Assembly: GCA_020747065.1 (NCBI GenBank) | Contig: JAGMVK010000007.1 | Location: 2,604,001-2,668,000 of the forward strand | Direction of reading: 5' to 3' | DNA length: 64,000 bases | DNA from: Cadophora sp. MPI-SDFR-AT-0126 | Taxonomy: Eukaryota > Ascomycota > Leotiomycetes > Helotiales > Ploettnerulaceae | In this document: in pieces, positions 34,166 to 45,763 of the stretch | How positions within the stretch are numbered: position 1 is the stretch's first letter | How the letters are laid out: every line of letters starts with the position of its first letter | Made by a program: the position numbers and the translations under genes | The notes under the pieces: generated by a model | What the model was told of the DNA's origin: nothing | The model's input: only the letters and a program-made list of their open reading frames with translations | Databases searched by the model: none

Positions 34166-35989
34166 ATGGAGTGGCCATACCAGTTCTTGGAGCTCTCCAA
34201 GGCACAGAAAGCGGAGCGCCAATCGACTCTTGATCGATACGCGCTGTATGCTCAAATTTCAGGCCTCTTGCCCATTCTCTCCATGCTTCTGCTGCGATTG
34301 ACACGAAACATCTTCCAAAAAGTGACTTGGAAAGACCTCACTTATGATACTTTACCCAAATCACCGGATCGGAGGTATCAAAAGAAGTTCTCTCCCTTAT
34401 TGTCATCAAGGCTGAGAGAATTTATCTGGTGGTCAAGAAGTGAACCTTCATTTATTGGTAAAACTGGGGCAAGTTGGGACCAGCTCATTGTCGGCGCCAT
34501 ATGGCTGACTTGGCTACTCTTCTTGTGTATTAATGAGACAAAAAATGGTAAGTCTTCTCTCTGCAACCCCAGCAAAATTATTTTCTTGCCTACCATCCAC
34601 AATATCCAATGCTGTAATGGACATTTTACTAATACAAAGTTAGACTATGCCCATATCAGCAGACGCTTTGGCATTATCGGCACATCACAACTCCCCATGC
34701 AATATCTCCTAGCAACAAAACGCCTAAACATAATCGCTTTGGCTTTTCGTGTGTCTCCTAAGGACATCAATCGATGGCACGGAGTACTTGGTCGCATAAT
34801 CTACTTTCTTGTTTCCGCTCATGTTGTCTTGTACTTGAACTACTATATTCAAGTCGGTGGCTTGCTCCATGCTTTTCTGCGCCCTGTGCCTCTGCTTGGA
34901 ATGATAGGATTTTTCAGTATGACAATTCTCCATGCCACTGTATTGGTGGCCGTGAAAGGTTTCTCATACCGCCTTTTCTTCATTGTACATGTCGTGGTGG
35001 CACTGGCTGTACCTCCACTCATATGGTTTCATGTACCGCACGGTCGGCTGTTTGTCGCAGAATCATTCCTTATACTGCTTGCGGACCGCCTTTCACGAAA
35101 ACTCTATATCAATGAGTGTTCTGCCGCCGTCGACAACATCCATGGAACGAATCTACTCAAAATAGTGGCAAAGCTACCAGCGAAGAAGCTTGGACAATTC
35201 ACAAGAAGTCCGGCTTCATATGTTTTTCTGACCATTCCCTGGGGGTCGAGAGCAACCCAAAGCGGCATTTACCCGCCGTCATTTGGTCGTGGACTACTTT
35301 CAAATCCTTTCACGGTAGCATCTGTCAATGAGGACGCGAAGGAGCTTACACTTGTGGTTCGTCACATGAAAGGCCCGACAACGAATACGCTCGCTCAGCT
35401 GGGCAGCCTCAACGCTAACATCAGCCTCCACATTGAGGGACCATACAGTGCTGCTCTCAATCTCCCCGGATCTTCATGGAGTGGATTTGACAATGTCCTT
35501 TTGATCGCCGGCGGGATTGGAGCGACTTTCATCCTACCTCTTTATGAGCAGCTCCTGAGCGAGAATAACACAGCTGATGTCGATTTACTTTGGACTGTTC
35601 GAGCCGTAGCTGAAACGGATTGGTGGCCCGATCTCGCGGCAGCGACCAGGAACCGGGGTGGTAACAAGTTCCGCCTGTTTGTGACAGGCAGTAAAATCAC
35701 GCACAATACGACTAACATAAGGGACCCTGAGAGTGGCTGTGACGATGTTGAGCTGACCCAGCTTGAAAAGTTGAGTATGGATCACAACCAAGCTATTCAA
35801 GTAGAAAGCTGGAAACGACCAGATATGCGGGCAGTCGTGGACGAATTCTTCCAAAGAGATGACCAAGGTCGGGTGGCTGTTGCAATTTGCGGTCCTGTTG
35901 AGATGGTTCGTGAAACGAGAAACGCAGTCGGCACTTGGGTCGGCATGGGGCGGAATGTGTGGTTTCGTGATGAAAGCTTTGGTATCTGA
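34166..35989 (+). CDS. ferric reductase-like flavo-heme oxidoreductase
   Basis: Exons 34166-34547 and 34644-35989 encode 575 residues. The 34166 ATG (MEWPYQFLELSKAQK) fits the family start; the frame is open to 33992. Several membrane helices lie in the first half. RWHGVLGRIIYFLVSAHVV and ILHATVLVAVKGFSYRLFFIVHVV carry the His residues expected to bind heme. The FAD-binding site reads NPFT where most members have HPFT. The NADPH side shows IAGGIGATF and CGPVEMV. Known members move electrons from NADPH across a membrane to ferric or cupric ions. The gene is divergent from the peptide precursor, so a role in maturation (supplying reduced metal or electrons) is possible; ordinary iron uptake is the alternative. 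The 96-bp intron is in frame without a stop, so its retention would add 32 residues. Confidence 0.9.
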   Translation: MEWPYQFLELSKAQKAERQSTLDRYALYAQISGLLPILSMLLLRLTRNIFQKVTWKDLTYDTLPKSPDRRYQKKFSPLLSSRLREFIWWSRSEPSFIGKTGASWDQLIVGAIWLTWLLFLCINETKNGKSSLCNPSKIIFLPTIHNIQCCNGHFTNTKLDYAHISRRFGIIGTSQLPMQYLLATKRLNIIALAFRVSPKDINRWHGVLGRIIYFLVSAHVVLYLNYYIQVGGLLHAFLRPVPLLGMIGFFSMTILHATVLVAVKGFSYRLFFIVHVVVALAVPPLIWFHVPHGRLFVAESFLILLADRLSRKLYINECSAAVDNIHGTNLLKIVAKLPAKKLGQFTRSPASYVFLTIPWGSRATQSGIYPPSFGRGLLSNPFTVASVNEDAKELTLVVRHMKGPTTNTLAQLGSLNANISLHIEGPYSAALNLPGSSWSGFDNVLLIAGGIGATFILPLYEQLLSENNTADVDLLWTVRAVAETDWWPDLAAATRNRGGNKFRLFVTGSKITHNTTNIRDPESGCDDVELTQLEKLSMDHNQAIQVESWKRPDMRAVVDEFFQRDDQGRVAVAICGPVEMVRETRNAVGTWVGMGRNVWFRDESFGI

Positions 35990-36278
35990 GAAGATGGGAA
36001 ATTGAGATGTTAGTTCGAAACGAATACCTGTCAAAATTCCATCGGATGATGACAAATAGGATACGAAGTCAATTAAAAAGCTCTCAACCTTCTTCCATTA
36101 AGACACTCTGAGGTATTCGATTCGGATAATTCTTTCTACGTGATTTTGCGATGGCGGACGTTTCATACATGACATATGTACAAATTTTTGCTCATTGCAG
36201 CACTTTCTAGTCCTCAAATACTGACACTCGCACTGCCCATTATTGCACCGAAGCTCTATTTACTTGTCATGAGTATCC

Positions 36279-37192
36279 CTAGACCTCAGTCCTAGGATTC
36301 CTATCTTTCTGTTCATAGACCATCAAAGCAAAATACGCCTTGCCTGTGCCCCCAAACTTTGAATCATCCTGCACAAAATCCTTCAAAATCCTAAAACCAA
36401 GTCGTTTGTAAATGCCGACTCCAGCTTCGAAGGCAGTGATGAAAATATCCAACCCCAGATTCTCTGCCTCTTGCATTCCGCTTTCTACCAACGCTGTTGC
36501 GATCCCTTTGCCTTTGTTTTTTGGATGGACTGCAAGGTAGTCAAGGACTGTCAAAATGTGAACTCAGTATTTGTCACCAGCTTGCTGGACACGATAGAAA
36601 CATACACATGTACTTTTTCCCTTCAAGTAGCTCTTTTCTTGCCTCCTGTAGTGGTACAAGCAGATCATCGCTCTCATCATTTGGGTTCCAGATCGCTGTC
36701 GCAGCTACCCGCTTCATTTCCCCTTCCTCCTCAGCTCCAACTGGAGGGACTACAGCTTCTGGCCAGACTTCCAATCTTGCGTGAGTATCTGGGAGTAGCC
36801 AACGGGCATATCCTATTAGCCGACCCTCTGAGTCGACAGCCTTCTGATGACGTTTGTGGGCGCGATCGGTGATGAGGTTGCGGGGAGAACGTTTTAAGCA
36901 TCTATCAAAATCGAGTCAGGTTCATGAGACGGCTCGGTGGGTGGAGTGACCGGAAAGAAAGAAATAAGACCAGACCAGACTTACTCGATCAAGTGGGCTT
37001 CGAGTGTGGTATGCTTCCAAGTGATGACCCAGTTTGGGTCCTCCCAGAAAGCTGGGATGCTGTTAAGAGTAACAGCTTCGCTGTCTGCGACTATTGAGAA
37101 TTCAGTAAGTATTCACATGAAATTATAATTTGTCGCAAGCGAACGATAACGAGGAAAACGGGAATGTCGTAACCCAGACGTATGGGCGGCAT
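36279..37192 (-). CDS. GNAT-family N-acetyltransferase
   Basis: Minus-strand exons 37192-37174, 37090-36985, 36901-36606 and 36547-36279 encode about 229 residues, typical for fungal GNATs. The acetyl-CoA binding loop is visible as LAVHPKNKGKGIATALVESG, followed by YKRLGFRIL. The first donor is uncertain: GTTACG at 37173 and GTCTGG a few bases upstream both keep the frame and change one or two residues. The substrate is unknown. It ends 290 bp after the reductase-like gene and lies within the candidate peptide cluster, so a tailoring or self-protection role is possible but unproven. Confidence 0.85.
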
Positions 37193-38336
37193 GTTTGGAA
37201 AAATCTGCACACCACTGACTGTCCTAGTGAAGACCTGTAATGAATAGGGAAAGTGGAAAAGGTTATGTACTCGTCACCTGGGTAATTCTGCAGCTTGCCA
37301 TGCTTGCGACAGAAGATTTCACAAACTTCGAAAGGTATTGAAAGTTGGTCTTTTGTTTATATGGAGCGCTGTCAAGGAAAATTCTTATGGAGACAACCTA
37401 GAATCTCAGATTGTTGATTCGAAGTATTGCCTTGCTGCCATACCCCGGGGGGCGAGACCTACTGACAACCCTCTTCCGTACCTCCGTAATTAAGACCGAG
37501 ACTCTTAGCAGTGCGCGCGGTTAAGAAGCTGACTTTGCTGGTCGATGTTATACGGCCAACTCAATGGACGACCATCCCAAAGTTAGTAAGTATCTCCGGT
37601 GAAGAATCTCACGGCAGGACAATGGGGCCATGTTCAATTCCTCCAACCAAGCGGTTGTTGATTCGGAGTGGTTGGCGGGCATTTACAGAGGTACAGCGGG
37701 TAAGTGTTCTCAGAGGGGCGGTGGGGGCTTTTAGCGAGCCCTTACTAGAATCTTGCTCTTTTCTTCTTGAGGCAACTTGTTCATCAAAATGGCCCGTGAG
37801 TTATGCCTGTGATTACTCGATCAAGTCAAGAGCCGTGTTTATGAAAAACCCCCCCTGGGAGTCCCCACCGCCCCTCTGACAACGCTTACCCGCTGTACCT
37901 CTGTATGTTATCTCGGGTGCAGCTTTACCGGAGAGTGGTGGCCATCGATCCAACAGTTATGAGCCAACATTTATGCAACAGTTTAGGAAGGTGATGGAAA
38001 TACCGAACGGCGCAGGTGATCGCCCCGCAACATGTCAACCTGAGGTCTCCCAGACCATCTCTTAGCCTATCAAACAAGCTTTTTTTACATTAACTTGGCT
38101 TCCTTGGCTATAGGTACCCGCTGTCTATTTCCCGAGTATCCACTTGCCTGAGCACAATTGGAAGTCCAAGTTCGGAGAAGATGCAGGTTGGCCTCGATCG
38201 AGACAGCAGCGTGTACGATTATAATGCAAAGACCATCGATTGATGGCGTGCTCCAACTTTGAAAGCGTTCGATTATTGTGATAGGTGCCTTTCAAGTAGG
38301 CACCCTGTCATCCGTGTCGTTCTCTTGTGCTACTGC
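37193..38336. other. intergenic between GNAT and regulator genes
   Basis: About 1.1 kb upstream of both flanking genes. An open frame at 37511-37879 has no recognisable features and is not called. No further gene was seen. Confidence 0.5.
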
Positions 38337-38338
38337 TA

Positions 38339-38471
38339 TCCCCTAAACTGCCATAAACACACTTTTTAGGGGACAGCGCTAAAGCGGGCCGCTGAATTTG
38401 CTTGAATATTAAGGCACGAACACCGTCGTACTGCGCCGCAAAAAGTGTGGTTGGTACGGCAGTTGAGGGGA
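38339..38471. mobile_element. MITE-like inverted-repeat element with TA flanks
   Basis: The left end begins TCCCCTAAACTGCC and runs on to CACACTTTTT. The right end, read in reverse complement, begins TCCCCTCAACTGCC and reaches CCACACTTTTT. The arms are about 29 and 32 bases with a 3-base indel and a few mismatches. TA dinucleotides (38337-38338 and 38472-38473) flank the 133-bp element directly, as expected for a Tc1/mariner or Fot1/pogo target duplication. There is no coding capacity. It lies 188 bp before the regulator start codon. Confidence 0.6.
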
Positions 38472-38658
38472 TACTTAGCAGAGGAAGGCGTCAGCATAGC
38501 ATGCATGCACTTCGAGCAGATATTATGTTCATTCTGGTCGTCTTTTTCTATCCAACCTTCCAATTGAATTCCTTCCGGTGCTCACTGAAGCGCTATGTAC
38601 AATCTGGTTTCGGATTAGAGACTACTGATCTCGGAACATCATCGTATCCTATCGAATC

Positions 38659-41213
38659 ATGGCCGAGGAGATGAGTAACATGGTTACTACCATAGAGCCC
38701 GCGAGGGGTTCAAGTCGGTCTGATTTTCAAGTACGAAGCCTGATAACGCGTCGCCGAGGGGCTTGTAAGCGTTGCCAGTCCCGAAAAGTGCGCTGTTCGT
38801 ATTCTCTTCAGTGCATGCAATTGATAATGACCAATTAATGGCTCAACAGGTGATGGAAATAGCTGGTGCGGCCAATGCAAGGTAGGCCTCCGTGCTCATG
38901 CCCATCGTCGGCGTCATTGACCTGAATTACAGAGGCTTGGTTTTGATTGCGTATACTCTACCCTGATGCAGAAAAAACGGGCGTCCACTAGAGGCAATTC
39001 AACGACACCGGCACCTGCTTCTATCCAGCAAGTCGAAGGCATTGTTGAAAAAGATACTGTGCTCCAGTCTACAGAGGAACATAATCTAGGGTTGTCGGAG
39101 ACCGACTTGTTTCAAGGTGTTTTCATATCGAGACTTCCTCCCTGTCAGCTTCAGGAGTCAATGATCTCTACAGCAGCGGATTACTCTATGAATTTTCTCG
39201 CACAAACTTCAGAAAATTCTGGCAGTTTTCCTACTCATTTTGACGTTCTCCCCGACCTGAATTGGGATATGTGCAGCCCGGTACTGGAGCAATTTTCACT
39301 TGAACGCAGTGCTTCAATCTCTTCTAAACCTGCAGACCCACCAGCCCATTCTGCGCGAGCAAATAATTTTATCGCCACAGGTACGTTTAATAAGTAAATA
39401 TGCTCAGTAAATGTAGCATGCATTGATGTCTATCAGGAAGAATGCAACAGAATGACTTGATTAAAGGGGCTATACTTCAGGAGATCCAAAAACACTGCGA
39501 TCAACGGCATTACCCACAGAGCAACGATCTCTGCCATGTATTTCGGGGACTAATATCAGGAAAGATAGTCATCCATCCATCCGAGAAGTCCAGCGGAGAT
39601 ATCGGAACAGATCATGTGCTACGCGTACATCGGGAGCATGCTTTCAAATGTGTCGCTGGCAAGTTTAGCCAAAACAAAGTCAATAAGAAGTCTGAAGCGC
39701 TGATAGATAATCAAGCTTGCTTCAAAGATCCTCAAGGGTAAGTATGATGAAACGGCTGTAACGATCGTACGCTAAGATATGCAGAATCTCAACCTTTCTG
39801 GATGAAGCATCGCTCGAGTTCATAATGCGGGAGACTTTGGACAGGACAACGTCGTGCCCATCCAAACGCGCCCTTGCGCACATAACCCTTGCACTTGGGA
39901 CTCACATTATTCGTTCAGATGGGATTCAGGACTTGCTCAAAGAATCGGGCTACCAACCCCTCACCCAGTTCAAAGCAGCATTGGAGCTCAAGGTCCAGAT
40001 ACAACGGGAAAAGCACTTTTCGGTCCTAAATTTTCAGGTAAGCTTGCTCCGCAATCACTGACGTGCGCTATAATTAACCCAAGATGCAGTTTCTCATGAC
40101 ATTGGTAAATAGAATGCTTCGTCGTGTTTTATACACACTCACTTTTACCAATAGGCTTATTTTGCAGCAACCATCGACCTCAGTGAATCCTCTGAGCTTA
40201 TTTTCACCTGTGTTCACTACGCTCAGGTCATGCGTCTCGGAAGCAGAAACGCAGCAGATAGGCTCTGTATGACGATGGGTGAGCGGCAACAGATTCGTAA
40301 AGGTCTATGGTTCCTATATTCCTTTGAGAAGATATCCTGCATGCGAGAAGAGACGTTTCCAGTAAGCCTGCACCGGTATCTTTGCAATCTCCGCTTACCC
40401 AGTGAAAGGCGCTTGACGAAGATTTTGTGGATTATGACCCACCCATGATCCAGTCAGCTCTCGCGGAGCACGACTGGCTAGTCTCCAGGTATCAATTTGG
40501 CAGCCTCTGTGCATCTATTCTGAAACAGGTCTATGGCCAGAGGTCTCTGCAGTATCCGGACCTTGATGCGCCGTCAGACCTCGAAAAGCAGCTTGATCTC
40601 TGGACTTCATCACTACCACCTGGTTTTCACCCAGGCCAACTCCAGGTAGATGACTTTTCCAATGCCAGCTCACAAGATCGCACAACAAAGTTGCATGTTA
40701 TGTTCCAGTACCATGAGGTAGTTCTTGCGATTAATGCTCGGTGGTTGTCCCAAGAACAACAGCCTTTACTGCCAGAAATCGACCAACGGTACCTGGAGCG
40801 TCACCAAAAACTTTCGTCGTCTGCGAGGACAATCCTTTTGCTCAGCTGCCATCTCACCGAGTCTGACGTGCGCCTGAATCCGTGAGTTGGCCCTTATGCT
40901 GCGAAGCCTGCAGAAATTCATCCTTGTGAAGAAGATTTGGCTAATGTCTGAACACAGAGCTTTGTGCAGGCTTGTGTGTATCGCCACATGTACCATAGCT
41001 ACTGGTGCAATATGTCACCCTGCTGATCGGGGGGACTTGCCCTATCTCGCGACAGCGGCGGGATTCTTTGGACGCATGGCTCTTGGAAGCTTAGACGTGC
41101 CAATCGAGGACATAATGGAAGTTATCAGGGTAGCACAGGAGTCTATCAAGGGCAAGATGCGTAGAGGAAGTTCTTACGAGTTTCTTCAAGATAATGACTT
41201 GCTCGTAATCTGA
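38659..41213 (+). CDS. Zn2Cys6 transcription factor, probable cluster regulator
   Basis: Nine exons: 38659-38794, 38850-38881, 38933-39380, 39437-39737, 39785-40037, 40090-40104, 40155-40361, 40409-40881 and 40958-41213, giving about 706 residues. The zinc cluster spans exons 1-3: GACKRCQSRKVRC, then WCGQCKRLGFDC, with all six Cys. The fungal transcription factor homology domain lies in exons 5-8 (SELIFTCVHYAQVMRLGSR, KGLWFLYSFEKISC). Exon 6 is only 15 bases, and introns are 47-76 bp. The last junction is less certain, since an alternative donor at 40869 also keeps a frame. It is a nuclear DNA-binding activator or repressor; position suggests control of the peptide cluster. Confidence 0.85.
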
Positions 41214-41319
41214 GGGATGACTTGACCTGAAATTGCATCCTCAGAGCCAAGAGCAAGCCTCGTGTGGGGTGAAGTCTCTGCAGACAAACATGAAATCCCG
41301 CTCGAGTTTTCATCTATCC

Positions 41320-42316
41320 TTAGGCAGATTTGCTTCTCCAATGCCACCAACCCAGACCAATAATGATCATTCCAATTATCAACTTGAAGGGATACGATGA
41401 TTTGTCGCCTCCGTCGTCTTGTGATTCGTATACCGAGCGAGTATCGTTCCTGGCATGGTAGGCGTGGTTCGGAGGAACGTAGTGAGACATTGGTGGATTT
41501 GTATTAATTGCCCCGTACAACGTGTACGGAAGAGATTGAGGTGCTCCCCTCGTAGACTGTGCTGGTCGTTGGACTCGTTTGGTCTGGATAATTGGAGGAA
41601 AGCCCGATCCCGCCTGCTCTAGCAATCGTTGATCCTTCGTCTCAATCAGATCTGCTGTCTTCTCATACTTTTCCGGACTTAAGGCAAGGAGTCTCATAAG
41701 CGTGTTATAACTGACATCTGAGAGTCTCCGTTTGTATGCCCTCCCTTTCCGATATGCGTACTGCCGTAGCATCGACACGGGAACGCGGTAAGTGTGCTGC
41801 AGGCGAACGTATGATTGTTTCTTTAGTCGACCTTTTTCGAGCTTAAGCTGTATCAGAGCAAGCCCTTTGCCTGATGTGAGTGGAATCGTTTCTGGATCGT
41901 AGATCGGGATGGATGCTTCTTTGTGGCGGCGCATTGTGGAGTATTTCGACAACGAGGTGTCGGAGAATGTCGTGATCTTGAAAAATATCAGTAACAGTTA
42001 CTCAAGTCCAGGCAAATCTCCTTACACATGCAATAGTACAAATAAGATCGCCGACGATACTGGAACCTTTCTTCTGTCGAACCTTGAGGACGACTACAGG
42101 GTGATTGTGGCCGCCATCGTCAAGCTCCTTGCCGCAACGGGCCTCATTGACACATCTGATACTTGGTCCATTGAGACCTTTTGACGGAAGCCACACAATA
42201 CATCCAACGCAGACATCTCCAGGATTCAATGTTGGTCTTTCCATGTGTCCTGGGGTCGGTTGCGGAGGTGAACGTGAAGGTCGAGTCTCTTGGAAAGGCT
42301 GGAAGACGGGAGGCAT
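41320..42316 (-). CDS. unrecognised protein with C-terminal membrane anchor
   Basis: Minus-strand exons 42316-42026 and 41976-41320 (intron 49 bp, GTAAGG donor) encode 315 residues. The N-terminal half has NPGDVCVGCIVWLPSKG, then Cys residues and DGGHNHPVVVLKV, an arrangement I associate with conserved fungal proteins of unknown role. A basic helical middle follows (KKQSYVRLQHTYRVP, RKGRAYKRRL). The end has a hydrophobic helix (FKLIIGMIIIGLGWWHW) with a short basic tail, so it may be a tail-anchored protein. No function is assigned. Confidence 0.75.
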
Positions 42317-44099
42317 TTCGAAAATCTGTAAAGCAGTGAGAATCTAGGTTTTATGGTACAAGAACTTGTCTTATTGAGAGTTGGAGATTGCTCGGTGTCT
42401 TTGTTGTCGTGTGATGTGGTTGTCGAGGTCTGAGGCTTAGTGGTCTGCATTCATGCGCGAGGCGGACTGAACAGTACGCCCAGTCAACACCAGCCTACGT
42501 TCAGCGACATACGACAGACCCATAATAAACTCACATGATTGGCTTTGAGGGTGGCTGCCTAGCACATGGCGGTTATGGCCTTTGACACGGGCGCGGCTGT
42601 GGAAGGCCACTTGTAAGCGGCCGAGACCATGAATGCGATGTTCATATGCTGCATAATTGCATGACATTGCAAAGCCTAAAATCTAGAAACTCTATTGAGT
42701 CACGAGTCTGAGTATTATTATTTCGAGTCTTGATTATTTCGAAGGCGTGCTTGTGCGCAGAGCGTTCACCTGCAACCTGAAGCTTTTACGAAAGAAACCG
42801 GATGGTTGACTCCTTGCCTGCAGTCACTTCAACAATGTACCTCATGTTCCGCAAGACGCACTCCGTCCTTCCCTGAGCAGATTATACCGTCCCTTTCAGA
42901 ACTATCCAGTGCATGCTTTCATTCTAGCTCCTTCAACGGAACGCTGTGATAGAAAAATCTAGGTCAAACTAGCTCGGAGCACCAGTTAGCTATCAATGTC
43001 CCTTTCAGTAGAATTGCAGTAGTTCTATGAATTGAGAATTGACTTCGGTATCATGTCTTGCTTCTCTAAACTGTATTGCCGACATGTCGGCCATGACATG
43101 TACGACGTTGGTCCCGGATTATGGAAAGCCGAGTACGTTGTAGATTCGAAGTCATATTCTTGTAGATAATGAGGACAGTGACCATTCTGAGAGCAATGGA
43201 CAACATATCAGTATCTGGGATCTCGGTTTTGATGCGGCAGTCGTATCGGACTGTGATGGCATACATATCTCTTGATGCTGATGTTTCATTGAGCGGAAAC
43301 GGTAGTCAGGGGTGGAAGAAGTGAATGACCGCACAACCTTCTGGATTAATCAGACATTTAATCAAGGACGCACCTTAATACAAGCCTCTAGATGGTCAAA
43401 GACTCTCAAGAACCTCAAGTCTTCCCGCTACAATATCCTTGATATCAGCAATGTCTCGCAGAAAACTTCGACCCAGAATGTGGTTGGTTGGGTTGGGCGA
43501 ACCCGAAGATTTGTGCCATTAAGTTAACAAAGCTACTAACAGGCCATACAATCAATTTATCTTCACAACTGCCCTATAGCATGTGAAAATATAGCTCGGC
43601 TCCAGATCTGTATGATTTGAAAGATAATCCTGCCCCACGATGCAGATTTAGAGGTAAACAAGAGTAGTCAAACCACTACAGCTACCATTTGGCATTTGCC
43701 CCTGCCAGTCTTACCCAAACGTAGTGGTATGGCTGTGAGATAGAATACTCTACGACTTTTCTTCGCTACTTTATCGGAAGCATCTCAGTCTCACGGTTCT
43801 GCTATTGAAAAGAGTCATATGATAACGTGACTTTCTTTAGATTAGTCACTTCACGATCCCCAAACCTTCCTAAAATGGACGAGCCATAGGCCAGAGCAAG
43901 GAGAGCTATCCAGTTGAGAATGAAGATCAAAAAGACCTATTGGTCCATGAAGAGTTGCATGATACTAGGAATCCAATTCTGCAATATAATTTTAAAGAGG
44001 CAACATGACGACGTGGGGGAAGTGGAACCAATTCTTCCTTGACATATTATAGCAATAAGTTACAGGTTGTAGTAATTCCTGTTGGAAAAAGACACCTAT
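42317..44099. other. intergenic, no gene seen
   Basis: About 1.8 kb. The frames present are short and lack recognisable motifs or splice-consistent continuations. Confidence 0.5.
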
Positions 44100-44522
44100 T
44101 CAAAAAGGCTCATTCCCTAAAGCAAACTTCACAGATCTATTCTGGTATCTTGGTTTCACCCTCTGCTCCTCTGCCACATAGTCGGAAATTTCATCCTTCC
44201 CAATCTCCTCAAACTCCTCAGGTTGCTCGCAGATCCACCTCATGATTCGGGTAGAGCTTAAGCCGCAATTGATACAAATACCATGCTCATCTAGTACAAA
44301 TCCACATTTGAAGCATGAGAAAGGATGAACGAATCCCCCCTCCAGGAGCAATTTCCTTTCCAGATCTCTTCGGTGCTGAGGGCATTCGAGATAAAACTGT
44401 CGGTCTGACGGTGTCATGGTCATACCTTTGGTACGGTATTTGATTGCTTGATTATTTGATTCCATCTGGCCGGGCTTGCTTGAGTTACTGGCTGGAGTCA
44501 AGTTTGAAGTTTCGATGGCCAT
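44100..44522 (-). CDS. small protein with a CxxC-x9-CxxC zinc ribbon
   Basis: Intronless, 140 residues from the ATG at 44522 (168 if the 44603 ATG is used). The centre reads CFKCGFVLDEHGICINC, a likely zinc ribbon, after a His-containing segment (ECPQHRRDLERKLL). The rest is charged and unrecognised. There is no signal peptide. A role in nucleic acid or protein binding would be typical but is not shown. Confidence 0.6.
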   Translation of the reverse strand: MAIETSNLTPASNSSKPGQMESNNQAIKYRTKGMTMTPSDRQFYLECPQHRRDLERKLLLEGGFVHPFSCFKCGFVLDEHGICINCGLSSTRIMRWICEQPEEFEEIGKDEISDYVAEEQRVKPRYQNRSVKFALGNEPF

Positions 44523-44603
44523 GGTGGAAGCAGGGTGGTTGTTTAAACACTTGAGAAAGTTGATGTGTGATCTGTCGTAGCTGATATATGAGCTGGGGAT
44601 CAT

Positions 44604-45298
44604 GAGATGAAATCAAGTGTGTGTCACTTCAGAAAGAGTCAAACGGGGCCTTTGTGCAGTTATGCTCCGGCGATGTGCATTTGAACTGAAAATTTATTTG
44701 CTCTAAGCGAAGGCGGATATGATGGCCTAGTCCTTAGGCCTGAAGTGTAGGTTCCATCCTAGCTATAACAAGCAGTTGGAGATACTAGGGACCTATTTGA
44801 ACAAAATCTAGACAGGATGATTATTCTTGTCCCCCGCTTGTAACAAAACTAGCGGTGTCCAGGATGCCCCTTGGCTCATCTTTGTGCTGGTGGCCAAGTG
44901 CCTGCCTAAGGAAATTTTTCAGCCTGTAGCAATCACACGGCGAGGCAGGAATTATTTTAAGGAGGATATTAGACGATAATGAGAAGCTTCGAAGATTTCA
45001 TTTCTTTAGGAAATTTGGTCAAAATCTGTCAAGATGAACATGGTCAAGCATCAAATGCTCCTTCCTGTTCTCGCTGTCATATGGGAAGGTGGGGTACTTC
45101 CTTCCCCTCCTTTATGAAATCACCAAAGATACCTTTCGATGACCAACATGTTCAAGTATCAATCAACAAACATACATTGAAACAGTATATATCCCGAATT
45201 CTCCTACCGATCGATCAATCCTGCTAGGCATAAGAAGCCCATCAAAATTGCAGCATGAACTGACTATACATACCACCACACGACGCAGACGACGCTCA
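44604..45298. other. intergenic, no gene seen
   Basis: Between two divergently transcribed small genes. A short open frame at 44979-45227 has no recognisable features. Confidence 0.45.
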
Positions 45299-45763
45299 AT
45301 GTACTCCACCTCACCTCCAAAACCGCCTCCCCTCCCATCTGCAATCCACTCCGAATCCACCCTCATCGGTTCATCTGGCCTCCAATACGCACAATCCCGA
45401 CCATTCAACCAACCCTTCACCCTAACCTACCGCTCAGCATACGACTTCAACAGAGCAAACTGGGAAGTAAAATGGGGAATCGTCAAGGAGCGCCAGAAAG
45501 GCGACTGGGTCCTTGTGAAGTGGGTTACCAGTAGTCATCCGGTGTTTAGGGTGGAGGAGATCCTAGTTATGGCCATTGACATTTTGAGCGAGAGAAGTAA
45601 CGAGTACCCGGACACGGATGACCTTGAGAAACTTCTGATGTGGATACTGGAGGATATGTTGAGGAGTTATGGGATGGATGACAAGGTGCTACATACGTTG
45701 GTTCATTGTAATGTTGGAAATCGGTATCAGAATATTGAGAGCGGGTCAACTGCGCTTGAATGA
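45299..45763 (+). CDS. small unrecognised protein
   Basis: Intronless frame of 154 residues from the ATG at 45299. A Pro-rich start (STSPPKPPPLPS) is followed by a compact region with WEVKWGIVKERQKGDW, FRVEEILVMAIDILSE and LEKLLMWILEDMLRSYGM. The composition is protein-like and the codon pattern differs from the neighbouring non-coding DNA. No family is recognised; it could be an orphan gene. Confidence 0.5.
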   Translation: MYSTSPPKPPPLPSAIHSESTLIGSSGLQYAQSRPFNQPFTLTYRSAYDFNRANWEVKWGIVKERQKGDWVLVKWVTSSHPVFRVEEILVMAIDILSERSNEYPDTDDLEKLLMWILEDMLRSYGMDDKVLHTLVHCNVGNRYQNIESGSTALE

